A stretch of DNA of 64,000 nucleotides from Chelydra serpentina (GCA_037349315.1 JBAIAC010000007.1:930001-994000), one strand, 5' to 3'; shown: positions 52,046 to 63,769, counted from the first letter of the stretch. The notes: generated by a model not told the origin, from the letters alone. Numbers and translations: made by a program.

Positions 52046-54214
52046 AAGCAGCAGCAGATTTAATCCCTGATTCTACTACTGCCACAGGAGAGCTGCAGAA
52101 TTGACAAGTATCTAGTCACTTTTACTAATGCTCAGCGAAGCTAGGAGCAATAAAGATATGGGAATGACTGACAAAAGAGAACCAAATTTAGAAGCTCCCC
52201 TCTGTTTTCCAGCAATCAGAGAGATGAAAGGGGCAGAGAGAGGCGAGTCCTCTGTCAGCAGATATTTGTGTGGGTCTCAAATAGCTGCAGGGGAGAGAAC
52301 ATTTAAACAAACAGAAAAATGTGACTGTAAACAAAAACAAAAAGTTGGCAGGGTGACCCAGAGACAGTACAAACAACGACCTTTAACTTGGTTTGGAAAT
52401 TAACTACATTTCAACTGACAGTGTCCCTTTTAATCACATCAAAAGAACCCCAGATTTCCATTTCCAGTGCATCTAAGACTGTTGCTGTTCCACAAAGCAT
52501 CAATAATGTTCTCCAAACCTGTTCTGACCAGCCTCTACTAGCACTTAAATCATTTTCAATATTGCTTTGGGGAAACTGTTTCAGCAATGGTTCACTGTTT
52601 CCTACGATAGGGTTTTTAAAAACTGATGGTTGTAATTTAATAGGGACATGTGACTTATATGGATGACACTTGTTCAAACATATCCGATGTATTATTTAGC
52701 ATTTACCAAAGAAAACCAAAATGAAGCTGCATAAAAGTCCTCACAGTAAAAGCTCTCTTATTTACTGATTTTAAACAGTATTACTATTATTACTCTTTGG
52801 AACTCAAGTTTTCCCCCTAACTATTCACTGAGTAAGAAGTTTTCTGTAGCAAAAGCATCTCTCTGTCAAGTTAAAAATTCCATACATGAGGTCAGTAACC
52901 TTAAAGTCTTGACATTCTTGATAGCAGAGTTGTTTTCTTAGAGACAGGAGATTTACTATTTTGTGTATAGCTTACACATACAGATGAACCGAATGTATTT
53001 CACAGTGAAAACACTTTATGTACATGTTTAAAGTTTTAAAGTTTCTTTAAAATACTCTTTGTATAAGATGTTTTATATTTATCAAATGTTAGAACGGACG
53101 TACACAAGCTCTCTCTTTTTAAGGTCACTTTTCTATGACCAATAGAATGGTTCCACAGATGCTGTACAAGTTTCACAGATTCTTTCCATTGTAAATAGAA
53201 GATTCACAACAAAACACCACACAAAAATGATTCAGGAGTCCCATAGCACACAGAGCTGAGAAATCTAGAACTACTGTGCTGCAATGTCAGCAAGGTTTTG
53301 ATTATACAAAGCACTCTTTATTGTGGCATTTGGCTTCAGATTATTTATAAACAAAACACTACGACCCATCATTTATGGCCATCAGATATTCTATACATAT
53401 TTAATGGATGCAGCAAAAGTCTACTGGAAGTTGGCAAAAACAAGCCAACTAATAGCTACGATATTACCACAGGGACGTATTTTAAGAGTGCAGATATGAT
53501 TCAGGTCAATTCTCATAGCATTTTAACAAAGGGGATTAAAATGTGCAAGTGAGCCAAAATTAATGATGTGACGGTTTTACCCCATCAGTATTTTGAGTGA
53601 GCTGGTCATAATTTAAGGGGAAAGAGTACTTCGTAAGCCATGCTGAGAATACCACTCACTTGACTTCCATTTTGCACTCAATTAAAATACGGTATTCATT
53701 TTAACTCTTGAAATGTGGAAGGGAAAAAAGGTCACTTATAGTCAGACAGCACACATTATATACTTAAAATTATTTTAAAAATTCAGAAGCGTGTCACTTT
53801 ATTTAAAGAAATAAAGGATATGCGGCTTCTAAAGAATGGTATAATCTGTTTAATAGATGTATTTGTAAAAAAGATACAACATTAAACTTGAGCCTGGGGG
53901 AATATAAGATATCTCCAATTCCGTCAGGAGTTAAATAAGTTTAATATTAAAAAGCCATCCTACAAAGTACCTTAAAAAAAGATGATTTTTTAAAACATGC
54001 ATATTTCCCTTCCCTCTCCACAGAATAAATGCAACCCTATTTCCTGGTTGCCATAAATATAAGCAAGCAAACTTTGTAACAGAAATGTAATTAAAATAGG
54101 AGAACTAGAGTATATAGTGCAATACTAATTAAAAAAAACATGATCAGGAGCATTATTAAGAAAGATTTCCATAGCAAAAACGTTTCCCATGCATTATTTA
54201 AAATAACCACTTGC

Positions 54215-54655
54215 CTGCAGTATGCCTCCCTTGACTCTGTGACATCCTTTGGAAGAGATCATTGTTATGTCCATAATATCTATAGTCCTCATGTGTACGA
54301 TCACTTAGCTGGTGCCTCCTTTGACCATCATAAAAATCATAGTAATAGCGGGCACTAGCATCTCCATTTTCTGTAACAGAGTTAGCTTCTGTTAAAAAGG
54401 ACTGGGAGGAAGAACCATATTCCCGAGGGACATCAGCTGAATTTCTTGCAAGATAGGAAGGCGCAGATAGTCTGTTGCTTTCTCGCCTCATTATTTCATG
54501 AGGTGGCCTCTGAACTGGAGTTCTAAGGAAACTCTGGTTTCTAGAAACTATTCCATCCCCTCCAGCAGAGTAGGCAGAAGAACTCGAGTCAGGAAGGCAG
54601 ATATTAGTTCGTCTTGGAATGGTCGGACCATGACGGATAAATGAAGGCATCAGAT
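54215..54655 (-). CDS. SAV1: SAV1 exon 2: N-terminal half, GC splice donor
   Basis: The largest coding exon (441 bases, residues 32-179) starts after CTTACAG. It reads LMPSFIRHGPTIPRR, includes HEIMRRESNRLSAPSYLAR, and ends QGRHTAG. To keep frame with exon 3 it must end at 54215, so the intron begins GCAAGT, a GC donor with an otherwise full consensus (CAG|GCAAGT). The nearby GT at 54210-54209 would shift the frame. Confidence 0.93.
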
Positions 54656-54837
54656 CTGTAAGAGTAAAACATTGTAATTTAAATACAAACTTTGCTACAA
54701 CAAATGTCCAAATTAAGTGCAAAATAGGTATGCTAACTGGTTGACCATAATGCTAAATTAAGATTGTAGAAATCAGGAAATTCAAAGCTAAGGTTTCCAT
54801 AGTAACATTAACTCAGCCATTTTAAACAGATATACAG

Positions 54838-55170
54838 TCAGAGTTCCAGGCCAGAAGGGACCATCAGATAAACTAGTCTGACCTCGAATATATCACAGGC
54901 CACCAACACATTGCAGCCACATGCACACTAAATCCAACATACGGAATTATACCAAAGTATTAGAGCCCGTAGGAGACTAAACTATTGTGTGCCACCAAGA
55001 GAGAACATGAGGGACCAGAGGGTACCAATGCCCAAGGCCTGAGCAATAGCAGGGAAATTGATTAAATGAGATCCTGGCAAATGACCTGTGCCCCACACTA
55101 CAGAGGAAGGTGAAAAACCTCAAGGTCACTGCCAACCTGACTTGAGACAAAATTCTTTCCACACTTCACA
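54838..55170 (-). mobile_element. CR1 LINE 3' fragment
   Basis: The + strand reads GGCCAGAAGGGACCATCAGA and then CTAGTCTGACCTC, the complement of a common CR1 3' end. The sequence to about 55170 continues as untranslated CR1. Located in SAV1 intron 1. Confidence 0.65.
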
Positions 55171-55329
55171 TATGGTGATCCGTTAGACCCCCGGAGCACG
55201 CGAGTAAGAACCAGTCAGCCCAACATCTGAGGGAGTTCTCAGTACCACCTCAGAGCACCGGCTCACCTTGCTTTTCATTTCTCTATCTCAAATACCACAA
55301 AAGAATCTCAAAGCATCTAGTATTAAGCC

Positions 55330-55800
55330 TCAAAACATCCATCTAAGGAACTTATCCCCATTTTACAGATTGAGAAATTGAGGCAAAGATCAGTTAATTA
55401 GCTTGTAAGATCTTTTGAAGAGAGGTTTTTACTCTGTTTGTACAGTGACTAGCACAACGGCGTCTCTAGGTACAAATGCAACATACATAAATTATTTGTA
55501 TTTCACTAGCTTCTAAAGACCCCAAACTGAGACTGAAGCACCATATACACATATAGTAAGAGACAGATCTTTCCCAGAAGAGCTTGCCATCAAAATACAG
55601 AGTTCATGTGACTTGTCCAAAGTCACACAGCAAATCAGTGGCAGAACAGAACTCAAATCTTTCAACTCTCAATCTAATGCCCTATCATGAGGTCTGCATT
55701 TATATGTCCTTACAGTGACTGAGTACGTAAGTGACTTTCCCACAGTCTCACAGGAAGTCTGTAGTACACACCCAGGAATAAAACCTATACTTTACTGTAT
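55330..55800 (+). repeat. MIR-like SINE fragments
   Basis: Segments CCCCATTTTACAGATTGAGA, GTGACTTGTCCAAAGTCACA and AAGTGACTTTCCCACAGTC are repeated matches to the conserved MIR-type core. At least two copies appear to lie next to each other. Confidence 0.5.
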
Positions 55801-56581
55801 CTACATAACATGGCCTAGCTAGCAATGCTGTAATTCTGAATGCTTAATTTCTCAACCTTAATGTTACATTAACGTATCATAGCATTTAATAGCTCAGCTT
55901 TAAGGAAACTGCCATAAAACATGAACATTAATTGCTATACTGGTTCAGAATCTAAACCATTTTGCCTTTATCAAGTTAAACAGCAACCCAGAGCAGTAGG
56001 TAGGCCTCACTCAGGAGGAAAAATATGAAACTGTATTCAATAACTGTTTCTAAAGTTTGTCTTAAATTACATCTCAGTAGATGCAATGAATAAATAATTT
56101 TCATAAGACGTGCTATGACACACAACTAGAGCACACAACGGATTATTTCACAACAAAATACTGAAAAAATTTCTAATGTATAGACAACTTTAACCTTTTA
56201 CAAGTTAGATTTAAAAATAAAAGGTGTAATATTTTTAGTTTGTCTCCTTTCTCACTGGGAACTACAGTAATACCACGCTATTACTTTATATCTTCAGCCA
56301 TTTTTGAGCTGTACATGCAAAACTGGTTATCAGATTATTGTTACAGTGAGAATAGAATTTTTAAACCCTTTTTACTAAGATGGCTAAAATGATTTAGTTC
56401 ACACACAAATTCAGTATCATACTGTAAATTAACAGTTTTAAAATTTTGAAACTAAAACACATTCCAAAACTCAAAGAGCACAACCTAAAGAGTTCAAAGT
56501 TCATTTTCCAAAAGTATGTTTTCAGCTCTTGCAGTTGCAAAGGTAACTGTTCAAACAATATGACGTACTGCTGTCACATTC

Positions 56582-56842
56582 AGGCTTTGTCTTCACTGCT
56601 AAAAAAGATATAGTTAGTTTAACCTATGGTAAACACACATTAGCTAGCCTGCTGTAAAATCCTTAGAGATAAGTCATGAGATCACCGACAGGTGGGGAGT
56701 ACAGTGCTAACCTTGCCTAGCTACCTCCTGGTAAAAAACTACAGATGCCTTGTCTCCCCTAGGATTTTACAGTGAGATAAGTATCACATATTAGTTATCT
56801 TACCACAGCCCCCTCCCCGCTTTTGGCAACGAAGATATAGCC
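56582..56842. mobile_element. MITE, GGCTTTGTCTTCACT type
   Basis: It starts GGCTTTGTCTTCACTGC and ends ACGAAGATATAGCC before TTA. An internal inverted pair (GCTGTAAAATCCT and AGGATTTTACAG) is visible near 56650 and 56760. Old and degraded. Confidence 0.5.
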
Positions 56843-57254
56843 TTAGCTTGCAAAAAAGAACACTCAATTTAGGAGAGCTGTGAACTGCTCCAATTCATAT
56901 GAACAAGTTATTAAAGGAACATTGTGATCTTAAATAAAAATCACACTTGTGTGAAGAAGATACTGTCTTCTACAAGTAACTATTAAGATTACTGGAACTG
57001 AGAGATTAGAGAAGTTTGTTTACAAATTGCATTTGACAACACTTGTGTATATTCTATAGAGACAGTTTCCCCGTTTCCCCATAGGTCTTCCAGCAACAAG
57101 GAAAAGAACTCTGTTTTTCTTATTTGTTAAAAAAAATGGAGGAGAGAATATTTTAAAACCATAAAACGCTGGCTAGCAGGGTTGACAATTTCCTGGAAAA
57201 AAGTAGTTTAGGACCAGGTGTTTGTAAAACCTGGCTTGAACCAGGCTTAAACAG

Positions 57255-57725
57255 GGAAAAATAACTGCACCTGGCCCAGCACCCACTCCCCAATACCCCA
57301 CGACTCCAGGCACTGGGCATGTTTCACACTGACCCCTGGGGGGCTGCTCCCCACTGCCCCACAACTCCAGCCCAGGGCACATTCTGCAATAACCCCTGGG
57401 GGGCCACTCCCCCTGCCCCATGACTCCAGGCCCAAGGCACGCTCCCCACTGTCCCCTGGGGGGCCGCTCTGCGCCTGCCCTATGACTCCAGCCCCGGGGA
57501 ACGCTCCCCACTGCCCCCTGGGGGGCCACTCCCCCTGCCCCATGACTCCAGGCCCAAGGCACGCTCCCCACTGACCCGGGGGGGGGGGGGCGCTCCCCCT
57601 GCCCCATGGCTCCAGACCCAAGGCACGCTCCCCACTGACCCGGGGGGGGGGGGCGCTCCCCCTACCCCATGACTCCAGGCCCGGGGCACGCTCCCCACGG
57701 ATCCCTGGGGGGCCGCTTCTTCCTC
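57255..57725. repeat. Minisatellite of about 61-base units in SAV1 intron 1
   Basis: About seven units recur, each with a GACTCCAG-like core starting near 57302, 57363, 57422, 57483, 57543, 57607 and 57669. The spacing is 59-64 bases; some of the variation comes from G-run length. Each unit also holds GCACGCTCCCCACTG and a CTGGGGGG run. The array ends about 50 bases from the exon 1 donor. Confidence 0.85.
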
Positions 57726-58400
57726 CCCCCGCCATCTCAGGTCCCCCCGAGCTGAGGCGCGGCGCCGCGCTGGACACTCACTGCGGAGCAGCGGGCTGGT
57801 CTCCTTCTTCACGTACTTGCCCTGCACCTCGCCCGGCTTGGAGAGCTCCGTGCGCGTCTTCTTCCGGGACAGCATCCCCCCGGCCCGGGGGGGGGGGCGC
57901 GGCGCGGGCCCGCGGCCGCCTCACTCCGCACGGGCCCCGGCGCCGCGCCGCGCGGCTCCCGGCTGCATCCTCCCGGCGGGGCCCGGGCGCTCACCCGCTC
58001 GCGGCGCCGGTGGGCAGCGCGCTCGGGGCCGGAGGAACGGGGCCGGGCCGCAGCGGAGCCATGTGTACGGGGCCGCCCCTCCGCGCGCAGCCCTGTGGGA
58101 GCCCGGCAGCGCCCGCCTCCGCCGCCGGGCAGCGGGCCGGTCTCGTCCCGTGGCGGCGCCCCCCCTGCGGCCGGGAGGGCCGCCGCGGCCCACGGCGCCT
58201 GGAACGTTCGGGGGCCGAGGGTTCTCGGGCCGTTGGGTCAGGAGGGGCGGGGCCACCCTTGCGGGGGGAGGAGCCTCGGGGGCAGCCGGGCCCAGTAGCC
58301 AGCCCAGCCCTGCAGGGGGCAGGACGGGTCCCGGGGCCCAGAGGTGTCCCCTTCCCCCAGGAGGCTGCTCAGGGACAGGTGCCTCCGGCTGCGGGTGGGT
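57726..58400 (-). promoter_or_regulatory. SAV1: SAV1 CpG-island promoter and 5' UTR
   Basis: The sequence around and upstream of the SAV1 start is extremely GC- and CpG-rich (many GCGCGC, CCGCGG and GGGCGG runs), in contrast to the AT-rich surroundings. It is the expected CpG-island promoter of a broadly expressed gene. No TATA box is evident and the transcription start cannot be fixed. Long open frames on both strands (for example 57817-58761 +) are by-products of the low stop-codon frequency. Confidence 0.8.
57782..57875 (-). CDS. SAV1: SAV1 exon 1: start codon and first 31 residues
   Basis: The ATG at 57875-57873 begins MLSRKKTRTELSKPGEVQGK and the exon ends TSPLLR plus one base before a GTGAGT donor at 57781. 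The N-terminus is characteristic of SAV1 and no upstream in-frame start is needed. The exon lies in the CpG island. Confidence 0.95.
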
Positions 58401-59223
58401 GACGGGGAGCAGGCTGCAGGGCCTGGGCAGCTCCTGCTGGGATGGGCCGGTCCTGGTCCGGGAGGGGGAATCAGGGGAAGGAGACCAGGACAGAAGATGG
58501 GGGCAGGAACGGGCCCAGACACAGCAGAGGGGACGGAGGCTGGGAGACACCAAGGGCCAAGAACAGGCCCAGACCCGAGTGACAGGGCAGGGGAAGGAGG
58601 CTGGGAGATGTAAGGGGCTAAGAACGGACCCACACTGCGTCCTGGGAGGAAAGAGGCAGGAAGGGCACACCCAGGATACACATTTTATGGCAGATCACAC
58701 GCCCTCTGATGGTGTTGGCCAGCCACAGGGGCTGAGAGCTGGGCCTCCGAGTAAAGCCTAGGGCCTCCCTGCTTTAATTCCAGTGGTAGGGCTGGTCACC
58801 CACTACTCGGGCAACTATATTAAATAGTTGGGTTGCCACAAACTCCCTCAGGAGGTGAGCTCTTACCACCCACAGGCCTGTTCTCATGCTCCTGAGCCCT
58901 GTCACATTCCTGGTAGACCTATCACGTGTCACACCTGAACACTCACCCATGACAGCGAAAAGCAAGAGGCACTAGGCGAATGGATGGGCATATTCCAAAG
59001 CTAGTTGAGGTGTGCAAGCTGCATAGTTGTATTACTGCAGCAACCAAGACTCCATTGTATTAGGTGGTGGACACGCTCACAGCAACCACCAATCCCTCCC
59101 CTAAAGCGATTACAATCTAAGTATAAGACAAGGGACAACAAATGGATACAGACAGGGAAGCACAAGAACAATGAGACTATTTGGTCAGTATGATAGGCAA
59201 TGGTCACAGCACACCAGCATCAA
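58401..59223 (+). other. Sequence upstream of SAV1, no gene recognised
   Basis: The CpG island fades into GC-moderate sequence. The part around 59040-59200 (TTACAATCTAAGTATAAGAC) looks like an old interspersed repeat, family not identified. Confidence 0.4.
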
Positions 59224-59576
59224 AAACAGTTACCTACCTTTCCATAACTCTTGTTCTTTGAGATGATTGCTCATATCCATTCCATTCTAGGTGGGTATGC
59301 ACCCACGTGCACAGTCAGAGATTTTTGCCTTAGTGGTACCTGTAGGGTTAGCTGTAGCGTCTTCTTGAGTACCTCGCTCATGCGCTGGTATATTAGGCGC
59401 TGCCGACCCTACGTCCTCTCAGTTCCTTCTTGCCGGCAGTTCAGACAGAGGGGCAAGAGGGCGGGTAATGGAATTGATATGAGCAACACATTTTGAAGAA
59501 CAACAGCTATGAAAATGTAGGTCATCGTTTTTTCTTTTTCGAGTGCTTGCTCATGTCTATCCCATTCTAGGTGGTA

Positions 59577-60200
59577 GGGCTGGTCACAAGAACAAATGGA
59601 TATAAACTGGACATCAAGAGTTTTAGACTTGAAATTAGGCGAAGGTTTCTAAGCATCAGAGGAGTGAAGTTCTGGAACAGCCTTCCAAGGGAAGCAGTGG
59701 GGGCAAAAGACCTATCTGGCTTCAAGATTAAGCTAGATACGTTTATGGAGGGGATAGTTTGATGGGATAACATGATCTTGGCAATTAATTGACCTTTGAC
59801 TATCAGTGGTAAATGGGCCCACTGGCCGGTGATGGGATGTTAGAAGTTACTACAGAGAACTTTTTCCTGGGTGTCTGGCTGGTGAGTCTTGCCTACATGC
59901 TCAAGGTTCAGCTGATCGCCATATTTGGGGTCGGGAAGGAATTTTCCTCCAGGGTAGATTGGCAGAGGCCCTGGAGGTTTTTCGCCTTCCTCTGCAGCAT
60001 GGGTCACGGGTCACTTGCTGGAGGATTCTCTGCATCTTGAAGTCTTTAAACCATGATTTGAGGACTTCAGTAGCTGAGATATAGGTGAGAGGATTATTGC
60101 AGGAGTGGGTGGATGAGATTCTGTGGCCTGCATTGTGCAGGAGGTCAGACTAGATGATCATAATGGTCCCTTCTGACCTTAAAGTCTATGACTCTATGAG
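59577..60200 (+). mobile_element. CR1 LINE 3' fragment nested in DIRS element
   Basis: It ends with the CR1-type 3' signature (ATGATCATAATGGTCCCTTC, then TCTATGACTCTATGAG). The 59571-59762 stretch encodes the CR1 C-terminus in + sense (IKSFRLEIRRRFLSIRGVKF, then FWNSLPREAVGAKDLSGF). GTG at both junctions may be a short target duplication. Confidence 0.82.
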
Positions 60201-60600
60201 GTGACTCACAAGCAGTATCCTCGGAGGTGGGCTCAGAGTTCGCAGTTTAGCGGCTTGCAGTACTGCTCTATCGAAGCCAGCATTGTCCTGGGCTTGCTGG
60301 GTAGGTGCGTAATGGGATGTGAACGTGTGGACGGATGACCAGGTGGCTGCCCTACAGATGTCTTGGATAGGCACTTAGGCTAGGAAAGCTGCCGAAGAGA
60401 CTTGCGCCCTGGTTGAGTGAGCAGTGACAATCGGCGGAGATGACACTTTCGCCTGATCGTAGCCACAGCGAATGTAGGCAGTACACTGGACGACCTTTCA
60501 TCCTGTCAGCCACCGCGACGAACAATTGCGTCGACTTGTGGAATGGCTTGATCCTTTCAATGTAGAAGGCTAGTGCCCTCCTGACGTCTAGGGAATGCAT
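60186..60600 (-). pseudogene. Tyrosine recombinase C-terminal fragment of deleted DIRS
   Basis: Reads LDVRRALAFYIERIKPFHKS and, after frame changes, PIQDICRAATWSSVHTFTSH with the terminal Tyr. It is close to residues near the end of the 38727-39779 recombinase. It is degraded, and 60200 marks the CR1 insertion. Confidence 0.75.
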
Positions 60601-60866
60601 GAGTTAGAGGGTGAAAGTTTTTGCAGATCCTGCACTTACCCTTTCTGTGGGACTCTCCCAAACACTTTAAACAGCTCTCGTGGGGATCACTAATTGGCAT
60701 GGGCTAGCTGCACGATGAACATGGCTTAAGGGAATGGGGCATGCCCGGCTTCAAGGCAAAGTCCCAGCCAGGACTAACTCCTAAACAACTACTCTAACAC
60801 TTAACTTAAAGGTCTAACTAAGTACCTATCAACTAACAACAAAGGAGACAGAACAATGGACTGTAA

Positions 60867-61170
60867 GGCTACGTCCACACTACCCGTCCGATTCGGCGGG
60901 TAGTGATCGATGTTCTGGGATCGATTTATCGCGTCTCGTCTAGACGCAATAAATCGATCCCAGAACCGCTCCCCGTCGATACTGGAACTCCAGCTCGGCG
61001 AGCGGAGGAAGCGCTGTCGACGGGGGAGGCTGCCTGCCGCTGTGTGGACCGGGGTAAGTACTTTAAAAAAATCGATCTAAGATATTCGACTTCAGCTACG
61101 TTATTCACATAGCTGAAGTTGCGTATCTTAGATCGATCCTCCCCCCCCCCCCGCCACTGTGGACCAGCCC
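60867..61170. mobile_element. Palindromic Harbinger-like MITE nested in DIRS element
   Basis: This 304-base element is flanked by TAA (60864-60866, 61171-61173), with ends GGCTACGTCCACACT and GTGGACCAGCCC. It has two hairpins: one around 60920-60962 (GATCGATTTATCGCG ... ATAAATCGATCC) and one around 61093-61137 (CAGCTACGTTATTCACATAG). Closest to the 28988-29259 copy, in inverse orientation. Confidence 0.85.
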
Positions 61171-61426
61171 TAAGTACTGCTCATGCTCTTGCGAGCCAAG
61201 AAAAAGCATTCCGACCAACCGTTATGGGCGGTAAGAAGGAACTGAGAGGGCGTAGGGTCAGCAGCGCCTAATATAGAAGCGCCTAATATAGCAGCGCATG
61301 AGCGCGGCATTCAAGAGGGAGCTACAACCGATCCTACAGGTACCGCTAAGGCAAAAATCTCCGACTGTGCACAGGGGCACGCGCACACCTAGAATGGAAC
61401 TGACATGAGCAAGCACTCGAAGAAGA

Positions 61427-62806
61427 AACCAACCCTCCAGCAGTGCAAATTAGAGGAAGCTCATTAATCGATTACCAATAGAAAAGACTATTTGAAGTCA
61501 TACACAAACAAAAACATGAGGTAAATTGAATCCCAAATTCTGAATATTTTAATAATTTTTACAATCAAATAATTGTGTATTAAAATTAGCTTTTTAATAA
61601 AAATATTTAGACTGGTAACAATGATTAAGGGGGAAAACACTGGAGCATGAGAACAGGCTAGAGTAAAAATAAATTAAGAGGTAGGTTTATAATTGGCTTT
61701 TTCCTTCCTAAACTGGTTTATAATTTTTTTATATTGGAAAATTCATAATGTTTTTATCATTAACTGGAAACCTGTCAATTTTTATTACTATTTTATCCAG
61801 TTAAAATTTTAGCTTTGATTAGTACAGGCAAATGAATTACAGCAAAATACTCAAATATTTTCATACAAGGAAAAAAAAAGCAAGTAGTGAGTACAGTAAT
61901 TTATATTTTTAATTTCAGTATAAACAATGTCAGTTCGTCTTTCTGTTTTACATGATGGTATAAAGACAACTGTTGTAATACAGTATATTATACTGATATC
62001 ATACAATGCAAACTTGATAAAAAATACACCCACTAGTCTTCATCTCTACAGAAGTTAATTATCACTAATTACAGCATTTGACATTTAGTGCGAACAGAAA
62101 CTATTAATGGGTGAGAGGGCAAAGCAACAGAATGCAGTTATAACAATGATGTCATTTCCTTTAGATTTGCTGTTCTTTGCTAAAGTACACTGTTCCCATA
62201 AACCATTTTATGCAACGTCCATAAATAGCAAATGTCAGTTGGGTTACAATCCTTTTGCTCTGACAAAAATCAAAGAATTTCCTTTCTTTGAATTTAAATT
62301 TAGCCTCAACTGACCGAGGAAAAAGTGCTAATATATACTTTTTACCAATGCAAATTAACACACAGCTCCTTAACTGTGCAGATATAAAACAATCCCTCAA
62401 GTAGTTTGGAATGAATTCATATATATTCCCCACCAAAAAAAAAATTCCAAAACACTTATCTTCACAGTGATTCACACAGCATGGTGTAGGAAACAATGGT
62501 AATATTTTTAAAAACACTTATCTTTGAATTGGCAAGACCCATTGTTTTGATTGAGGCCTAATACTTCAAGTTTTGTTGAGCATACATGAGTTTGCTATTA
62601 TACTTTGGCATTTTTAAAATGCCTATATGGTATATCCAGGCTTCTAACTTTATATTCAGGCATCAGAGACTATAAATACTTAATACCTTTCATAGGTGTA
62701 TATCTGTTGGCTCAAATGCATGGTAAAAAAGTGTATGCAAATAACTGTGCCAGCCCAGTGGTCAGGCAAACATTTCCCTGACAGGGCATCAGAGTTTGGG
62801 TCCTCA
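61427..62806 (+). other. Intergenic sequence upstream of SAV1
   Basis: AT-rich sequence with no bounded repeat. Open frames of up to 118 codons (62517-62161, - strand) have no recognisable domain. In human the next gene on this side is, as I recall, NIN; no NIN exon was seen here or to the end of the window. Confidence 0.45.
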
Positions 62807-62814
62807 GTTTCACC

Positions 62815-62937
62815 TAGGGTGACCAGACAGCAAATGTGAAAAATCAGGACGGGGGTGGGAGGTAATAGGAGCCCATATAAGAAAAAGACCCCAAAATCAG
62901 GACTGTCCCTATAAAATCGGGACATCTGGTCACCCTA
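62815..62937. mobile_element. Short hAT-like MITE, 123 bases
   Basis: The inverted ends TAGGGTGACCAGA and TCTGGTCACCCTA are flanked by exact 8-base repeats GTTTCACC (62807-62814, 62938-62945). The interior contains AAATCAGGAC and ATCGGGACAT boxes and no coding sequence. Confidence 0.88.
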
Positions 62938-63473
62938 GTTTCACCACTGCATATCATCTGCGGAGGAAGTGCCCTAAACTGCTTCTCAAGCAACCCCTTC
63001 TGGCAGATGCTCTAAGCAGCATTTAATAACTCTGGAAGGTGCAACGTCAAAGGGCACTTTTGAGAACTCTTTATTCACACAAATATCCCAATGAAGTCAC
63101 TTTGAATTCTGCCTGAACAAGGGAGGCTGAACTCCCTCATGGCCCCACACCTCTCCTCAGAGGTGGGATTAGTATTTGAAGCTAAATACACGAAAGGAAG
63201 GATAGATTGAGAGAAAAGGGGGAGAAATCAATCTCTGTGCACTGTCCCTGCAACAAAAGTTATCTATCCTAGCTTCACCTTTTTGACATCGATTCTGATT
63301 AGTGCCTTTTTTAATCCAACAGAAAATAAGTGCCAGAAAGTCAAAATTTGGAGTCTATTATTTTTTTAAAAAGCACCCATGTGAGATTTTATTTAATTAC
63401 GCAGCAATTTAAGGACAATCTCTACTTCAATATCCCCATGATGTCTGACAATTTGCCACATATGTTAACATTA

Positions 63474-63769
63474 GGGGTTGGTCTACACTACCATGGTAAA
63501 TTGATCTAATTTAGGCAACTTCAGTTACGTGAATAACGTAACTGAAGTCGACGTAGTTACATCTACTTACCGCCATGACTATACTGCGCTGTGTCGACGG
63601 GAGAGCGTCTCCCATTGACTTCCCTTCACCTCCCCGAGAAGTGTGAGTACACAAATCGATGAGAGAATGCGCTCCCATCGATTTACTGTGTCTTCACCAG
63701 ACCCGCTACATCGACACTCGCTGCATCGATTGCAGCAGTGCCGACCTACCGGTAAGTGTAGACACGCCC
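63474..63769. mobile_element. Harbinger-like MITE
   Basis: It starts GGGGTTGGTCTACACTACC after TTA (63471-63473) and ends GTGTAGACACGCCC. The right flank is TAC rather than TTA, probably a changed target copy. A hairpin CAGTTACGTGAATAACGTAA lies near 63521, like the hairpin in the other copies. Confidence 0.65.

Larger units (their letters stand above)
59224..61426 (-). mobile_element. Deleted DIRS-like element carrying nested insertions
   Basis: The outer repeats are inverted copies (left 59224-59460, right about 61195-61426; both contain GAGATTTTTGCCTTAG or its complement). An internal complementary region lies at 59475-59573. The - strand keeps the end of a tyrosine recombinase (60600-60186). 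A gag-like Cys motif follows at about 60630-60690, so RT, RNase H and most of gag are deleted. A CR1 (59577-60200) and a Harbinger-like MITE (60867-61170) sit inside. It is upstream of SAV1. Confidence 0.82.

Noticed and set aside
54209..54210. GT near the end of SAV1 exon 2 as the true donor
   Set aside because: Using it would add bases that break the frame with exon 3, while the GC site six bases earlier gives correct frame and consensus.
57173..57777. Open frames of 144-176 codons on the - strand next to SAV1 exon 1
   Set aside because: They are translations of the 61-base minisatellite and show the repeat period, not a gene.
57817..58761. 314-codon open frame on the + strand upstream of SAV1
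   Set aside because: It lies in a CpG island where stop codons are rare, is rich in Gly, Arg and Pro, and overlaps SAV1 exon 1 in antisense. No domain was recognised.
58783..58800. GTGGTAGGGCTGGTCAC shared by 58783 and 59571
   Set aside because: Probably a short piece common to CR1-type sequence; too short to support a duplication or recombination claim.
62161..62517. 118-codon - strand frame as a NIN exon
   Set aside because: No coiled-coil pattern or splice context. AT-rich sequence gives such frames by chance.
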